The translations under genes and the position numbers were made by a program. From assembly GCF_030539875.1 (NCBI RefSeq), contig NZ_JAUNXI010000017.1, positions 1-36,111 of the forward strand: a stretch of DNA of 36,111 nucleotides, written 5' to 3'. Source of the DNA: Methanobrevibacter sp. (lineage in GTDB: Archaea; Methanobacteriota; Methanobacteria; Methanobacteriales; Methanobacteriaceae). This document shows positions 25,644 through 33,810 of the stretch, piece by piece. Under the pieces are notes generated by a model. The model ran no database searches, was not told the origin of the DNA, and saw only the letters and a program-made list of their open reading frames with translations. Every line of letters starts with the position of its first letter. The stretch's first letter is position 1.

Positions 25644-26203
25644 TATTCTCCCTCCCAAATTTTATTTAAGATTCCCTCTTTTAATTTTCTGTCATACTCA
25701 ACCACCTTCAGGTCCTGAGCTATTTTATCGTTGATTGTGTTTAAAAGTTCGCCGTATTTGATTTGAGTTTCCAAATCAGGAGCAGCCAATCCTATTTCTT
25801 TAATTTCTTTAATTGAAACATGGGAAATCCTTTCTATGCTCCCAAGTTCATGCAGTTGTTTTTTAACATGAGCATTGGTTAATAGATGTGCAATAAATAC
25901 AGGATCATAATCTTCATTAAGTCTTATAATGGCTATTCTGTCACTTATAATCAGTCCTGACTGTGCAACTTCCACCACATCAAACGGATGGGACATTTTC
26001 ATCAATACGTCCCCCGGCTTTGAGAAAAATCTTTCTTTAATATTCTCTTTTAGTTTGATTTCCTCAAAGTCAGATAATAGACCGTCACTTTTAATTGACC
26101 TTTGGACAACAACATTGCATTTAACACCATCGTCATCAAGATATCGCCTGTAGGAAATGCCAGAATAGATTTCTGCAATATCCTTCAATTTTACTTTTTG
26201 CAT
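25643..26203 (-). CDS. single-TRD type I specificity (HsdS-like) protein
   Basis: A 186-residue half-size specificity subunit with one target recognition domain and one conserved helix. MQKVKLKDIAEIYSGISYRR is the typical S-subunit opening, and the sequence ends in the dimerising helix LLNTINDKIAQDLKVVEYDR and KLKEGILNKIWEGE. Normal HsdS has two such units of about 400 residues, so this one must dimerise to read a palindromic target. It precedes and overlaps the HsdM-like gene. DNA binding is likely; methylation or cleavage are not supported by the neighbours. Confidence 0.8.
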   Translation of the reverse strand: MQKVKLKDIAEIYSGISYRRYLDDDGVKCNVVVQRSIKSDGLLSDFEEIKLKENIKERFFSKPGDVLMKMSHPFDVVEVAQSGLIISDRIAIIRLNEDYDPVFIAHLLTNAHVKKQLHELGSIERISHVSIKEIKEIGLAAPDLETQIKYGELLNTINDKIAQDLKVVEYDRKLKEGILNKIWEGE

Positions 26204-26270
26204 TTTTCGTCACTGATTATAAGTTTATTTTCATAAATATAAAAAAATATGGTAAACAGATGTTTTTTGA

Positions 26271-26338
26271 CCTTCATCATAATATGATGTGGAAGGAGGC
26301 AGCATAGGAATGCTTAATATTAATTGCCCCACATCATA
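26271..26338. promoter_or_regulatory. mutually exclusive hairpins in intergenic region
   Basis: CATCATA and TATGATG (26275-26289) form a small hairpin, and TATGATGTGG (26283-26292) also pairs perfectly over 10 bp with CCACATCATA (26329-26338). The two structures share the middle strand and cannot coexist. A further AGCAT/ATGCT hairpin lies in the larger loop. It resembles an attenuator, small RNA or remnant of a mobile repeat between hsdS and the 26448 gene. Confidence 0.4.
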
Positions 26339-26447
26339 GACTGATTTTAAGGAAAAGTTGGTTGAAATAAGCATTTTGCCCAATCTATACTATGAATTTA
26401 GCAAGATCCTGAATTCATTGCCTGCATGTTGTTTGTGGCATTTACAT

Positions 26448-26804
26448 CTATTGATATAATCCATTTATATCATCAAGCAAAGGCATTTCCTCATTAATGT
26501 TATTGGGATTTATTTTTTCAGCGGCCATCCCTCCAATAACACCTACACTTTGAATGTTTTCTTTTAAAACAGCTGTAGATGTAATCCCTACACCCTGAGA
26601 AGATAAAACAAACAAATCAAGGAAGGTTTCATCTTCTCCAACTATGAATGCAGGTTCAATGGCTTCGGATGATTTGGTCTGGACCTTAATTAAGATATGT
26701 TTTGTTTCATTATCTCCTTCAAGCCCGATTTCATGTCTGATGGTTTTGTCTAAATCTTTAACTTTTTCGCTCCAATTAATAGAATTAGTTTGGTAATCTG
26801 TCAT
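26448..26804 (-). CDS. uncharacterised small acidic protein
   Basis: A 118-residue protein. I take ATG at 26804 (MTDYQTNSINWSEKVKDL), preceded by GTGAT; the open frame extends to 26852 without a binding site. It has KTIRHEIGLEGDNETKHILI and a hydrophobic, glycine-rich middle IQSVGVIGGMAAEKINPNN, with a strand GEDETFLDLFVLSSQGVG. No membrane helix or signal is clear. No family recognised; neighbours give no hint. Confidence 0.55.
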   Translation of the reverse strand: MTDYQTNSINWSEKVKDLDKTIRHEIGLEGDNETKHILIKVQTKSSEAIEPAFIVGEDETFLDLFVLSSQGVGITSTAVLKENIQSVGVIGGMAAEKINPNNINEEMPLLDDINGLYQ

Positions 26805-26910
26805 ATTATCACATACTATTTTTTTAAGTCCACTTTTGTGGAAGGCATTCAACTGTCTTTTTTCAGAATATAATTACAAATTTAGTGTATTTTTACAGCA
26901 AATACTAATG

Positions 26911-26926
26911 AGTTGTAATTACAACT
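26911..26926. promoter_or_regulatory. 16-bp perfect palindrome with TATA boxes
   Basis: AGTTGTAATTACAACT is perfectly palindromic and runs into ACAACTTATATA on the plus strand; TTTATATATT can serve as a TATA box on the minus strand next to it. The nearest minus-strand gene starts at 26804. The rest of 26853-27150 is AT-rich and holds no gene that I can see. Confidence 0.45.
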
Positions 26927-27155
26927 TATATACAATAATATATAAACTTTATGATTATAAATGTATTTCTTACATAAATACAATCATATAGAAGTAATTA
27001 TTAATTATTAATTAACTGATATATAAAGTTTTTGTATTTTTTAAAAAAAGACAAAATTATTCAAAGGTGAGGCAGCACAAAAATTTTTCTAAAAATAGAT
27101 TAAAACAAAATTAACATGATGAAAACAAAGCACTCAAAATTAAAGGAAAAAAAGT

Positions 27156-27187
27156 TAAGAAAGCGGAATCGAAATCCCCGCTTCCTT
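27156..27187 (-). terminator. hairpin terminator after mtrA-like gene
   Basis: On the minus strand AAGCGGGGAT and ATTCCGCTT pair around a UUCG tetraloop and are followed by a CTTTTTTT run. It is placed just after the mtrA-like stop codon and is a convincing terminator. Confidence 0.6.
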
Positions 27188-27188
27188 T

Positions 27189-27731
27189 TTAATCATCGTC
27201 TTCAACAATAACCAGTCTTTCATTTTCTTCATCAACTTCCATAACAATAGGATCTTCTTCAAGGGCACCTGGATCCTTTTCTATGCATTCATTGATTTTG
27301 GATTGGATTGTTCCAATATCTTCAGTATCGATTAAATCAATAATTTCTAACTGTTGTTGGAATCTTTCAATACCTTCCAATGGAATATTTTCAACAAATG
27401 GAATAGCTCCTGTTGCTCCAATAATTTTCTTTTTATCAGGATCTGCACCGTTATCATGCAAAGCTTGTATACTCTGACCGGTAATATGGCCCTGTACTTC
27501 AGCACCGGATAAAATCAAGAACCTGATGTTTGGATTTGAAATTAAATTTGCAATAACTTTCTCAATACCTAAGTTTTCTGTTTTACACGGACCTGCAATA
27601 GCTGCTCCAGAAAGGTCAGCCTCAATGTGGGAAGCCAATGTTGTTACTGCAACAGGGCTTTCAGGGTCCCCGACTACGTAATCTCCACTGATTACTGGCC
27701 AGCCGTCTGCAGGTTCTTTTTTATCTACCAT
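27189..27731 (-). CDS. MtrA-like corrinoid protein lacking the membrane anchor
   Basis: A 180-residue paralogue of tetrahydromethanopterin S-methyltransferase subunit A, whose corrinoid carries the methyl group from H4MPT to coenzyme M. The N-terminal cytoplasmic domain is well conserved: [40 protein letters not shown] and [18 protein letters not shown], whose His82 corresponds to the cobalt-coordinating His84 of characterised MtrA. True MtrA has about 240 residues and a C-terminal helix; here the protein ends in an acidic [13 protein letters not shown] with no hydrophobic stretch, so it is soluble. No other mtr genes are nearby. AGGAGG and a TATATATAAAA box support expression. Confidence 0.85.
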   Translation of the reverse strand: MVDKKEPADGWPVISGDYVVGDPESPVAVTTLASHIEADLSGAAIAGPCKTENLGIEKVIANLISNPNIRFLILSGAEVQGHITGQSIQALHDNGADPDKKKIIGATGAIPFVENIPLEGIERFQQQLEIIDLIDTEDIGTIQSKINECIEKDPGALEEDPIVMEVDEENERLVIVEDDD

Positions 27732-27884
27732 GATAAATTCCTCCTAACTTTTAGTGATTAAAAATATATTTTATATATATTTAAATATTTTGCAACATAC
27801 TTTGGTAAAAAATAAACAAACACACTATAAAAACAGAAATATGTTAAATTTTAATTACGGCCGTACAGGCGATGGATGGTTATT

Positions 27885-28175
27885 TTAGAAGAATAAATCA
27901 GATGGGCGGCCGATATATTCAAAATCATCCTTGTGTTTTAAATATTTAACCCCTATAACTTTCTTATTCGGAAATACAGTTACAACACTCATACCGTCAT
28001 TTACATCAATGACAATAACCTTTGTGTTTTTTTCACCTTTAACCATAATTTTAACTATCTCATCATTTTCAACCAATTGGGCATCTTCAAATTCATTACT
28101 TACATCAGTTGAATACCAATGCTGAGGCAATCTGATTTTAATATTCAAATCATCCAATATGTCTTTAACATGCAT
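27885..28175 (-). CDS. uncharacterised small protein
   Basis: A 96-residue mixed-charge protein beginning MHVKDILDDLNIKIRLPQHW, with beta-rich IVKIMVKGEKNTKVIVIDVN and VVTVFPNKKVIGVKYLKHKD. GGGAGG lies 8 nt upstream of the ATG. No membrane helix or zinc motif. No family recognised; it is a single gene between two short AT-rich gaps. Confidence 0.6.
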   Translation of the reverse strand: MHVKDILDDLNIKIRLPQHWYSTDVSNEFEDAQLVENDEIVKIMVKGEKNTKVIVIDVNDGMSVVTVFPNKKVIGVKYLKHKDDFEYIGRPSDLFF

Positions 28176-28259
28176 TTTACAACCTCCCGGACAGTATAAT
28201 CATATCTAAATTTAATTCTATAAAAAAATATATTTAAATATTTTGTAACTTCTTAAGGG

Positions 28260-28655
28260 TTAAAAATAGTCAATATCTCCAAAAAAAGCTTCCCTGATTG
28301 AGCGCAGCATAATTTTAAAATCGTTGACGCTTTGAGATTGGGCCTCTTTAATCATTGGTTTGAATTTAGGGTGTTTTTCTAAAAAATCCAGTGCATAATC
28401 AATCTGAAAATCATCAGCTTCACTGAATTTTCCTTTTTTTAATAAATCAGAAGTAATGAGAATTTCTTTTTTATCAAGTATCTCGAAATCAGGATGAATT
28501 TTATAGATATTGAACCTTTTTAATTCAATATCCTCATCAAATTCCTCTAAAATATTCATTAATAAAATCGGAAGCCCGTCAGGAGTGCTTATAAAAGAAC
28601 ATATAAAGTCATCATCTATTGCTTCACTATTTACCATTAAATTTTTCTTATACAT
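28260..28655 (-). CDS. uncharacterised protein with HPKF motif
   Basis: A 131-residue acidic protein starting one base after the nitroreductase stop codon (TAATATG), so translation is probably coupled. It has LPILLMNILEEFDEDIELKR and ends with a helix and the motif FLEKHPKFKPMIKEAQ. That motif resembles FLRKYPYFKPIF and FIEVHPELECL of the cassette genes at 5097-5381 and 149-520. If the resemblance is real, this is a stand-alone member of that immunity-like family away from the array. No other function can be given. Confidence 0.55.
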   Translation of the reverse strand: MYKKNLMVNSEAIDDDFICSFISTPDGLPILLMNILEEFDEDIELKRFNIYKIHPDFEILDKKEILITSDLLKKGKFSEADDFQIDYALDFLEKHPKFKPMIKEAQSQSVNDFKIMLRSIREAFFGDIDYF

Positions 28656-28656
28656 A

Positions 28657-29175
28657 TTAGACTAAAAAGTGAACTTTATTTTTATCAACATCCTCCAAAC
28701 TGTGAGGTTCAGGAATGTTATCAGAATGTCCAATAGCAAGAATGCCGACAATTCTATAATGTGAATCAATTTTTAAGATTTCACGTACAAGTTCTTCTGA
28801 GTTCTCGCCATCCTTTGATCTTAGATGAACCTGAACCCAGCAACTTCCAAGGTTTAATTCTGTTGCCATTAAATGCATATAAGTAAGGGCAATAGATGAA
28901 TCTTCACACCATGTATCGGCAACCATGGTATCGGCAATAACTACAATAGCCTTGTCTGCATTTGCAATCAATCCTGCACCATGATCTTTGCATTTAGAAA
29001 GTTCATCTAAAGTTTCTCTTCTCTCAACAACCATAAAATTGCAAGGTTTTCTATCCATACTTGTTGGAGCAAGAAGAGCTGCCTGTAAAATTTCATCAAG
29101 TTCCTCTTTTGTAACAGGTTCATCTGTAAATGTTCTTGTACTTCTTCTTTTAAGCATGATATCTGTTAATGTCAT
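28657..29175 (-). CDS. nitroreductase family protein
   Basis: A 172-residue FMN-dependent oxidoreductase. The FMN-binding KRRSTRTFTDEPVTKEELDE at the start, APTSMDRKPCNFMVV and, near the end, LNLGSCWVQVHLRSKDGENS and VGILAIGHSD are family signatures. The substrate is unknown; methanogen members often reduce quinone-like or nitro compounds. It is the first gene of a pair with 28260-28655. The binding site is weak. Confidence 0.88.
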   Translation of the reverse strand: MTLTDIMLKRRSTRTFTDEPVTKEELDEILQAALLAPTSMDRKPCNFMVVERRETLDELSKCKDHGAGLIANADKAIVVIADTMVADTWCEDSSIALTYMHLMATELNLGSCWVQVHLRSKDGENSEELVREILKIDSHYRIVGILAIGHSDNIPEPHSLEDVDKNKVHFLV

Positions 29176-29417
29176 GTTTAAAAGTTAGTTTTTAGATGTA
29201 TAAAAAGATTAGCAACCAATTTGATATAATTCAAAACCCGGCTTCTGTTTTACATGAATATTTTTTCATCAAAAACAATTTTTTAGGATAACCTGCCAAT
29301 ATTCAGGATTAGGAAAATTTGGTCAGAAAATATCTCCACCAAAATATTGATGGACATTAATCATCTAAAACTTTAATAGAAATATCATACATATATTAAA
29401 ATATTAGGTGAATTTTA

Positions 29418-30605
29418 ATGGATTTAATAGTAGCGAAATTTGGTGGAACTTCAGTCGGAAATGGTGAACGGATTAAAAAAGCCGCCGAATCAATTGTAAA
29501 GGAATATTTGAAAGGAAATCAAATAGTTGTTGTAGTCTCAGCAGTTAACAAAACAACTGATGACTTAATCAGCCTTACAAATGACGCAATTGCATATAAC
29601 CTTACCGACAAACAGCATGCCGAAATTGTAGGCATGGGTGAGCGAATTAGTGTAAGATTATTTGCAGCTGCTCTTGAATCATTAGGAGTTAAATCCCAAT
29701 TCATCGACCCTTATTCTGAATTATGGCCAATTATTACTGATTCAAGTTACCTTGAAGCTAAAGTTGACTATGAAAAAACAAATGAGAAAGTGAATAATCT
29801 CAGAGATTTATTAAATCATGGCATCGTACCGGTTATCTGCGGATTTTTAGGAAAATGCAATGACCAAATTACCACATTAGGCCGTGGAGGCAGTGACATT
29901 ACTGCGTTTTTAATTGGAGAATGCTTAAACGCAAATGAAGTGGTCATTGTAACTGATGTAGACGGCATTTTATCAACTGACCCCCGAAAAATAAGTGAAG
30001 CAAAGCTATTGGAGAGCATTACAGTTGATGAGATGAAGACTCTCGCAACACATGGTGCTCAGGTACTGCATCCCCATGCACTTGATTTTAAAAATCCGAA
30101 TATCTCTGCTAAAATTATTAATTTTGAAAATGGAGACTTAAGCTCTGACGGAACATACATTACAGGACCTAAAGATTATAAATCAATTGATTTATTTGAA
30201 AATCCCGTTGCATCCATAACCATTGTTGGAAAAGATCTTTTAAAGAAAGTGGGAATTGTATCTACACTTACCAACATTCTTCTGGACAATGGAATTAATC
30301 TTTTTAAGATGAATCCCCACCACAATTCAATAACTGTTTTTATTGATAGTGCTGATGCAAACAAGGCGTATTCATTATACCATGACCACGTAATTAAAAA
30401 TAAGGATTTGAGTTCAATTTCACGCGGGAAAGATACTGCAATGTACAGTATAACCGATTCCGAGATTAACGAGCTTACCTTAGCCAATCTTTTAACCAAA
30501 AATAACATTGATGCCATTTTAATTAATTATACAAAAACCGAAATACTGTTATTTGTTGATTGGGAGCTTAAAGATAAAGTTTCTAAATTACTTGATATAG
30601 ATTAG
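29418..30605 (+). CDS. aspartate kinase
   Basis: First enzyme of lysine, threonine and methionine synthesis, phosphorylating aspartate. KFGGTSVGNGERIKKAAESI is at the start; VEGMGE-type GMGERISVRLFAAALES, PVICGFLGKCNDQITTLGRG with GSDITAF, and TDVDGILSTDPRKI complete the kinase domain. The C-terminal part holds ACT domains (SITIVGKDLLKKVGIVSTLT, INLFKMNPHHNSITVFI), where lysine or threonine feedback would act. Length of 395 fits the short single-function archaeal type. AGGTGAA is the binding site. Confidence 0.95.
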   Translation: MDLIVAKFGGTSVGNGERIKKAAESIVKEYLKGNQIVVVVSAVNKTTDDLISLTNDAIAYNLTDKQHAEIVGMGERISVRLFAAALESLGVKSQFIDPYSELWPIITDSSYLEAKVDYEKTNEKVNNLRDLLNHGIVPVICGFLGKCNDQITTLGRGGSDITAFLIGECLNANEVVIVTDVDGILSTDPRKISEAKLLESITVDEMKTLATHGAQVLHPHALDFKNPNISAKIINFENGDLSSDGTYITGPKDYKSIDLFENPVASITIVGKDLLKKVGIVSTLTNILLDNGINLFKMNPHHNSITVFIDSADANKAYSLYHDHVIKNKDLSSISRGKDTAMYSITDSEINELTLANLLTKNNIDAILINYTKTEILLFVDWELKDKVSKLLDID

Positions 30606-30924
30606 TTTTAGAAAAACAGCCATTTTTAGCAGATGAGTTTAGCATTATGATTTTATTTTATAATCAAGTAACATCAAACAGTTCAAGCATTAATTTAATT
30701 AATGGTTCCTTGAAATAAAAAGCAGAAATAGAAAATGCCCCTATGAAAAAATCAGATTTAATAAAAAAAATTCGAAGATTGATAAAAACAACTTCGAATT
30801 GGCCTTTTTCACGACTTGTTAATCAGCCAATTAATAATTATTAATTTTCTATAATATAAATTAACTGGTTATATTCTGAGAAGTAAATAAAACAAAAAAA
30901 ATGTTTTATATTCTTTAAAAAAAA
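30606..30924. terminator. intergenic region with 9-bp hairpin
   Basis: No gene is visible. AATTCGAAG (30769-30777) and CTTCGAATT (30792-30800) form perfect 9-bp arms around a 14-nt A-rich loop, followed by GGCCTTTTTC on the plus strand. It may end the aspartate kinase transcript or be a small RNA; distance from that gene is 165 bp. Confidence 0.35.
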
Positions 30925-31323
30925 CTATAATTTAAATCCTGTGCCTACAAACTGAGCAACATCACGGCCAACATCATCACAAATATTTACAATGATTACA
31001 GATGATGTCCTTCCGCTTTTACGGCAAGTCGCCTCGGCAATCAGTTTATCCCCTTTTGGAGCAGACAAATAATTAATGCTTACTTGTTGCGCCACTGTTA
31101 ACTGGTGAATCTGATTAGATAAAACTGCAAAAGCAAAGTCGGCCAGTGTGAAAATTACACCACCCATTACTCCCCCATAAGCATTTCTATGAACATCTGT
31201 TAAAGTTAAAGAACAAATAGCTTTCTCTTCAGTCAATTCGTCTAATGTGATTCCGGTGCCTACTGCAAATTCGTCTTTATAAAAAAATTCTCTTGCCTCT
31301 TCTAGTGAATTAAAATTTCCCAC
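30925..31323 (-). CDS. PaaI-type hotdog-fold thioesterase
   Basis: A 132-residue acyl-CoA thioesterase. The hotdog helix is RNAYGGVMGGVIFTLADFAF, in which the Gly-Gly-x-x-x-x-x-x-Asp (family GGxxxxxxD) is the catalytic signature, followed by VAQQVSINYLSAPKGDKLIA. Start is GTG at 31323 with AGGAGG 8 nt upstream; the longer open frame to 31641 runs back over the divergent GNAT gene and is not credible. The two genes share the 76-bp promoter gap. Confidence 0.85.
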   Translation of the reverse strand: MGNFNSLEEAREFFYKDEFAVGTGITLDELTEEKAICSLTLTDVHRNAYGGVMGGVIFTLADFAFAVLSNQIHQLTVAQQVSINYLSAPKGDKLIAEATCRKSGRTSSVIIVNICDDVGRDVAQFVGTGFKL

Positions 31324-31399
31324 ATTTAATACCTCCTTATAATAATTGGTAATAATATTAAATAAAATATTGCCCAAAATATTAGTAAGGAGAAAAATT

Positions 31400-31876
31400 A
31401 TGTCAGAATTAACATTTAAAGTAGCCCAAAGAGAAGATTCCGGATTAATTCTAGAATATATCAAAAAACTTGCCGAATATGAAAAAAGATCAGATGAAGT
31501 TATTGCCACTGAAAAATCTATTGAAAAATGGATATTTGATGAAAAACAGGCAGAAGTAATATTTGCACTTGAAGACAGTGAACCTGTCGGATTTGCACTG
31601 TTCTTCCTAAGCTTTTCAACATATATTGGAAATGTCAACATGCATTTAGAGGATTTGTTTGTAGACCCTGTGCATCGCGGAAAAGGTTATGGTAAAGCAT
31701 TGCTAAAAGAACTTGGAAAAATTGTGCTCGAGAGAAATTACGGCAGATTTGAATGGACATGTCTTTCATGGAACCAGCCAAGCATTGATTTTTACCTCTC
31801 CATTGGTGCAGAACAGAAAGATTGGAACGTTTTCCACTTTACCGGCGATGCATTAAAAGAATTTGTAAATGAATAA
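31400..31876 (+). CDS. GNAT family N-acetyltransferase
   Basis: A 158-residue acetyl-CoA-dependent acetyltransferase, similar to the SSAT-like diamine acetyltransferase group. DLFVDPVHRGKGYGKALLKE contains the R/Q-x-x-G-x-G/A CoA loop; SIGAEQKDWNVFHFTGD near the end is typical of that group. ATG at 31400 follows AAGGAG; the upstream extension to 31346 overlaps the promoter of the divergent thioesterase. With arginine decarboxylase and agmatinase in the same window a polyamine substrate is possible, but that is inference. Confidence 0.85.
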   Translation: MSELTFKVAQREDSGLILEYIKKLAEYEKRSDEVIATEKSIEKWIFDEKQAEVIFALEDSEPVGFALFFLSFSTYIGNVNMHLEDLFVDPVHRGKGYGKALLKELGKIVLERNYGRFEWTCLSWNQPSIDFYLSIGAEQKDWNVFHFTGDALKEFVNE

Positions 31877-31879
31877 TTA

Positions 31880-32097
31880 TTATTCATTTCTACTCATTTT
31901 TAGTAAATCTTCACGTTTAACCTGATAAATCAAACAGGCGTTTTTCAAAAAATTTTAAATAATTATAAATGGCGTTTACAGATAAAATCACCATATCCTG
32001 TTTTAACCTTTTATAGATTTTATTGGCTGAAAACGGCTGGCTGATATTATGCATTACAAATCTCATTCTCACTAACAAATCAATATTTTTAACATTA
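31880..32097 (-). pseudogene. 3' remnant of a DUF4143/COG1373 AAA ATPase
   Basis: The minus-strand reading NVKNIDLLVRMRFVMHNISQ, PFSANKIYKRLKQDMVILSV, NAIYNYLKFFEK and, after one frameshift, ACLIYQVKREDLLKMSRNE matches the winged-helix end of COG1373 ATPases with the DUF4143 domain. The frame begins exactly at the left inverted repeat of the IS at 32098, so the IS or the rearrangement around it removed the ATPase domain. The rest of the gene is not found on the other side of the element. Confidence 0.65.
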
Positions 32098-33359
32098 TTT
32101 CAACCTTGTAGAAACCATGTCAAAATTTGAGTGAATATCGTTATTTTCCTTATTTTTGTTAAATAATTGATTTTTATCCGTTGTTTTTAATTTTGATATG
32201 TTTTTATTGTTTTTATTTTACACTTGAATTTTTACTTTCGCAAAAAAATTTTTCGTAAATACTTGGATTTGTGTTTAAAGCAATTTTGTTGATTTAATTT
32301 CATTACACTTGAAATTTTACTTCCTATTCTTTGAAAAAACAAATAATAATTAATGAATAGTAGAATGAATAATAATTATTAATATATACCTCCAAATAAA
32401 ATATTCTCCATATTACTATTTGACTTCTAGACATTGAAACCTTTTGGATTTAAAATTAATGGGAAAAACAGAAATAAAAAAACCATTTAATAGGTCAAAA
32501 TCAAAATATGTTACTTGATTTTGTTGAATTAACATTTAACTATGCAAAATGGATATTTCCAAACTATTCCTGTGATTATATTAATCATATTTATAATCAA
32601 CCTCAGCTTTTCACTATTTTGGCAATAAAAACCTATATGAAAACCACATATCGTGAAATAATTGAAATTTTGGAGGCATCTGACAAAATAACCAAATTTT
32701 TAAAGCTTACAAAGCTTCCATACAATACGACAATCCAGAAATTCTTTGTAAGGATGTCTGACACAAAATTAAAAGATTTAAACAAATTAATCTTAAGTAT
32801 GCATACAATAAATTGTGAATTAGTGGCCATGGATGGAACTGGACACACAAGTGACTATGCAGACCATTATTACGCAAAAATACGGGGCAAATGCCAAAAA
32901 AGCTACATTAAAAACCATATTGCCATCGGCGTCGACACAAAAATGATTCTAAATTACGCAGAAATAGAGGTCCAAAATACGATACACAATTTGCAATAGC
33001 TTCAATAAGACAATTAAAACCATATAAACCACACTACATACCAGCAGACAAAGCATACGATACAGAACCAATAAGAAAATGCATTAATGAAGAAATAGAG
33101 GCATTCGACCAAATACCCTTAAAAACACGAGCAACACAGGACATTACAGACTAAACAGTGCAACAATCTTCTGGCACGACGTATATGTACGAAGAATGAA
33201 TGTAGAAAGTGTAATATCTGTAATAAAAAAAGATTCAATGGAGGAAACTACAGTAGAAACACAAAACTCCAAAATAAAGAAACAAAACTCAAAGACGTAT
33301 TATATAACATTTACAGAGCAATTCAAGTATTTTAATAGAGGGTTTCTACAAGGTTGAAA
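32098..33359 (+). mobile_element. insertion sequence with 19-bp terminal inverted repeats
   Basis: TTTCAACCTTGTAGAAACC at 32098-32116 and its exact reverse complement at 33341-33359 delimit a 1262-bp element carrying one transposase gene. No obvious target-site duplication is seen. About 340 bp of AT-rich non-coding sequence precede the transposase, including a short repeated ACACTTGAA motif (near 32220 and 32305). Confidence 0.85.
32459..33335 (+). pseudogene. DDE transposase (IS5/IS4-like), frameshifted
   Basis: It starts ATG 32459 (MGKTEIKKPFNRSKSKYVT), shifts frame into LDFVELTFNYAKWIFPNYSC, and continues with TTYREIIEILEASDKI. The DDE domain shows VAMDGTGHTSDYADHYYAKI (first Asp), then after a frameshift near 32965 RGPKYDTQFAIASIRQ and YIPADKAYDTEPIRKC (second Asp), then another shift near 33130 to GHYRLNSATIFW and NVESVISVIKKRFNGG (Glu), and one near 33228. 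At least four frameshifts show that the copy is inactive. Confidence 0.8.
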
Positions 33360-33810
33360 AAATAATAATAATTTTGGAAGTGCGATTTTGCACACAGACA
33401 CAATAACATGAAAAATTAAATTTATCAGAACCTATGAAAACCGAGAAAAACAATAAATCAAAATCAAATTAATCCATAAATAACATAAAAAAAGAATAGT
33501 ATAAAACTCTTAAAAAAGAAAATAAACCAATGAAATCTATACGAACTCTAACCTGAACCGACTACTATTTTAAGGATTTTTAATACTATAACAAATAAAA
33601 AGTAATACAAAATAATTTAGATTTAAGAAATTTTTCTTCAATAAATACCCAAAACAATTTCATGAATACTTCCACAAGTATTGCTTCCTAATGAAGTCTA
33701 CTTACCTTAGTTCTTCTCAATTATCAACGGATTATCTTTTTGAAATAATACTCAAATATTATATAAAGTAAAAAAAACAAATGATACAATAAAAAGAATG
33801 GAGAGGTTAA
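33360..33810. other. AT-rich non-coding region, promoter at right end
   Basis: No gene is visible between the IS and 33811. The right end has a good TATA box (ATTATATAAAG at 33757-33767) at the proper distance from the start of the next gene. Confidence 0.55.

Noticed and set aside
29189-29417. Riboswitch upstream of aspartate kinase
   Set aside because: Only weak inverted repeats (TTTGGT/ACCAAA) are visible and no known lysine-riboswitch architecture can be recognised.
31324-31641. N-terminal extension of the thioesterase
   Set aside because: The open frame continues upstream, but a strong AGGAGG precedes GTG 31323 and the extension is antisense to the GNAT gene.
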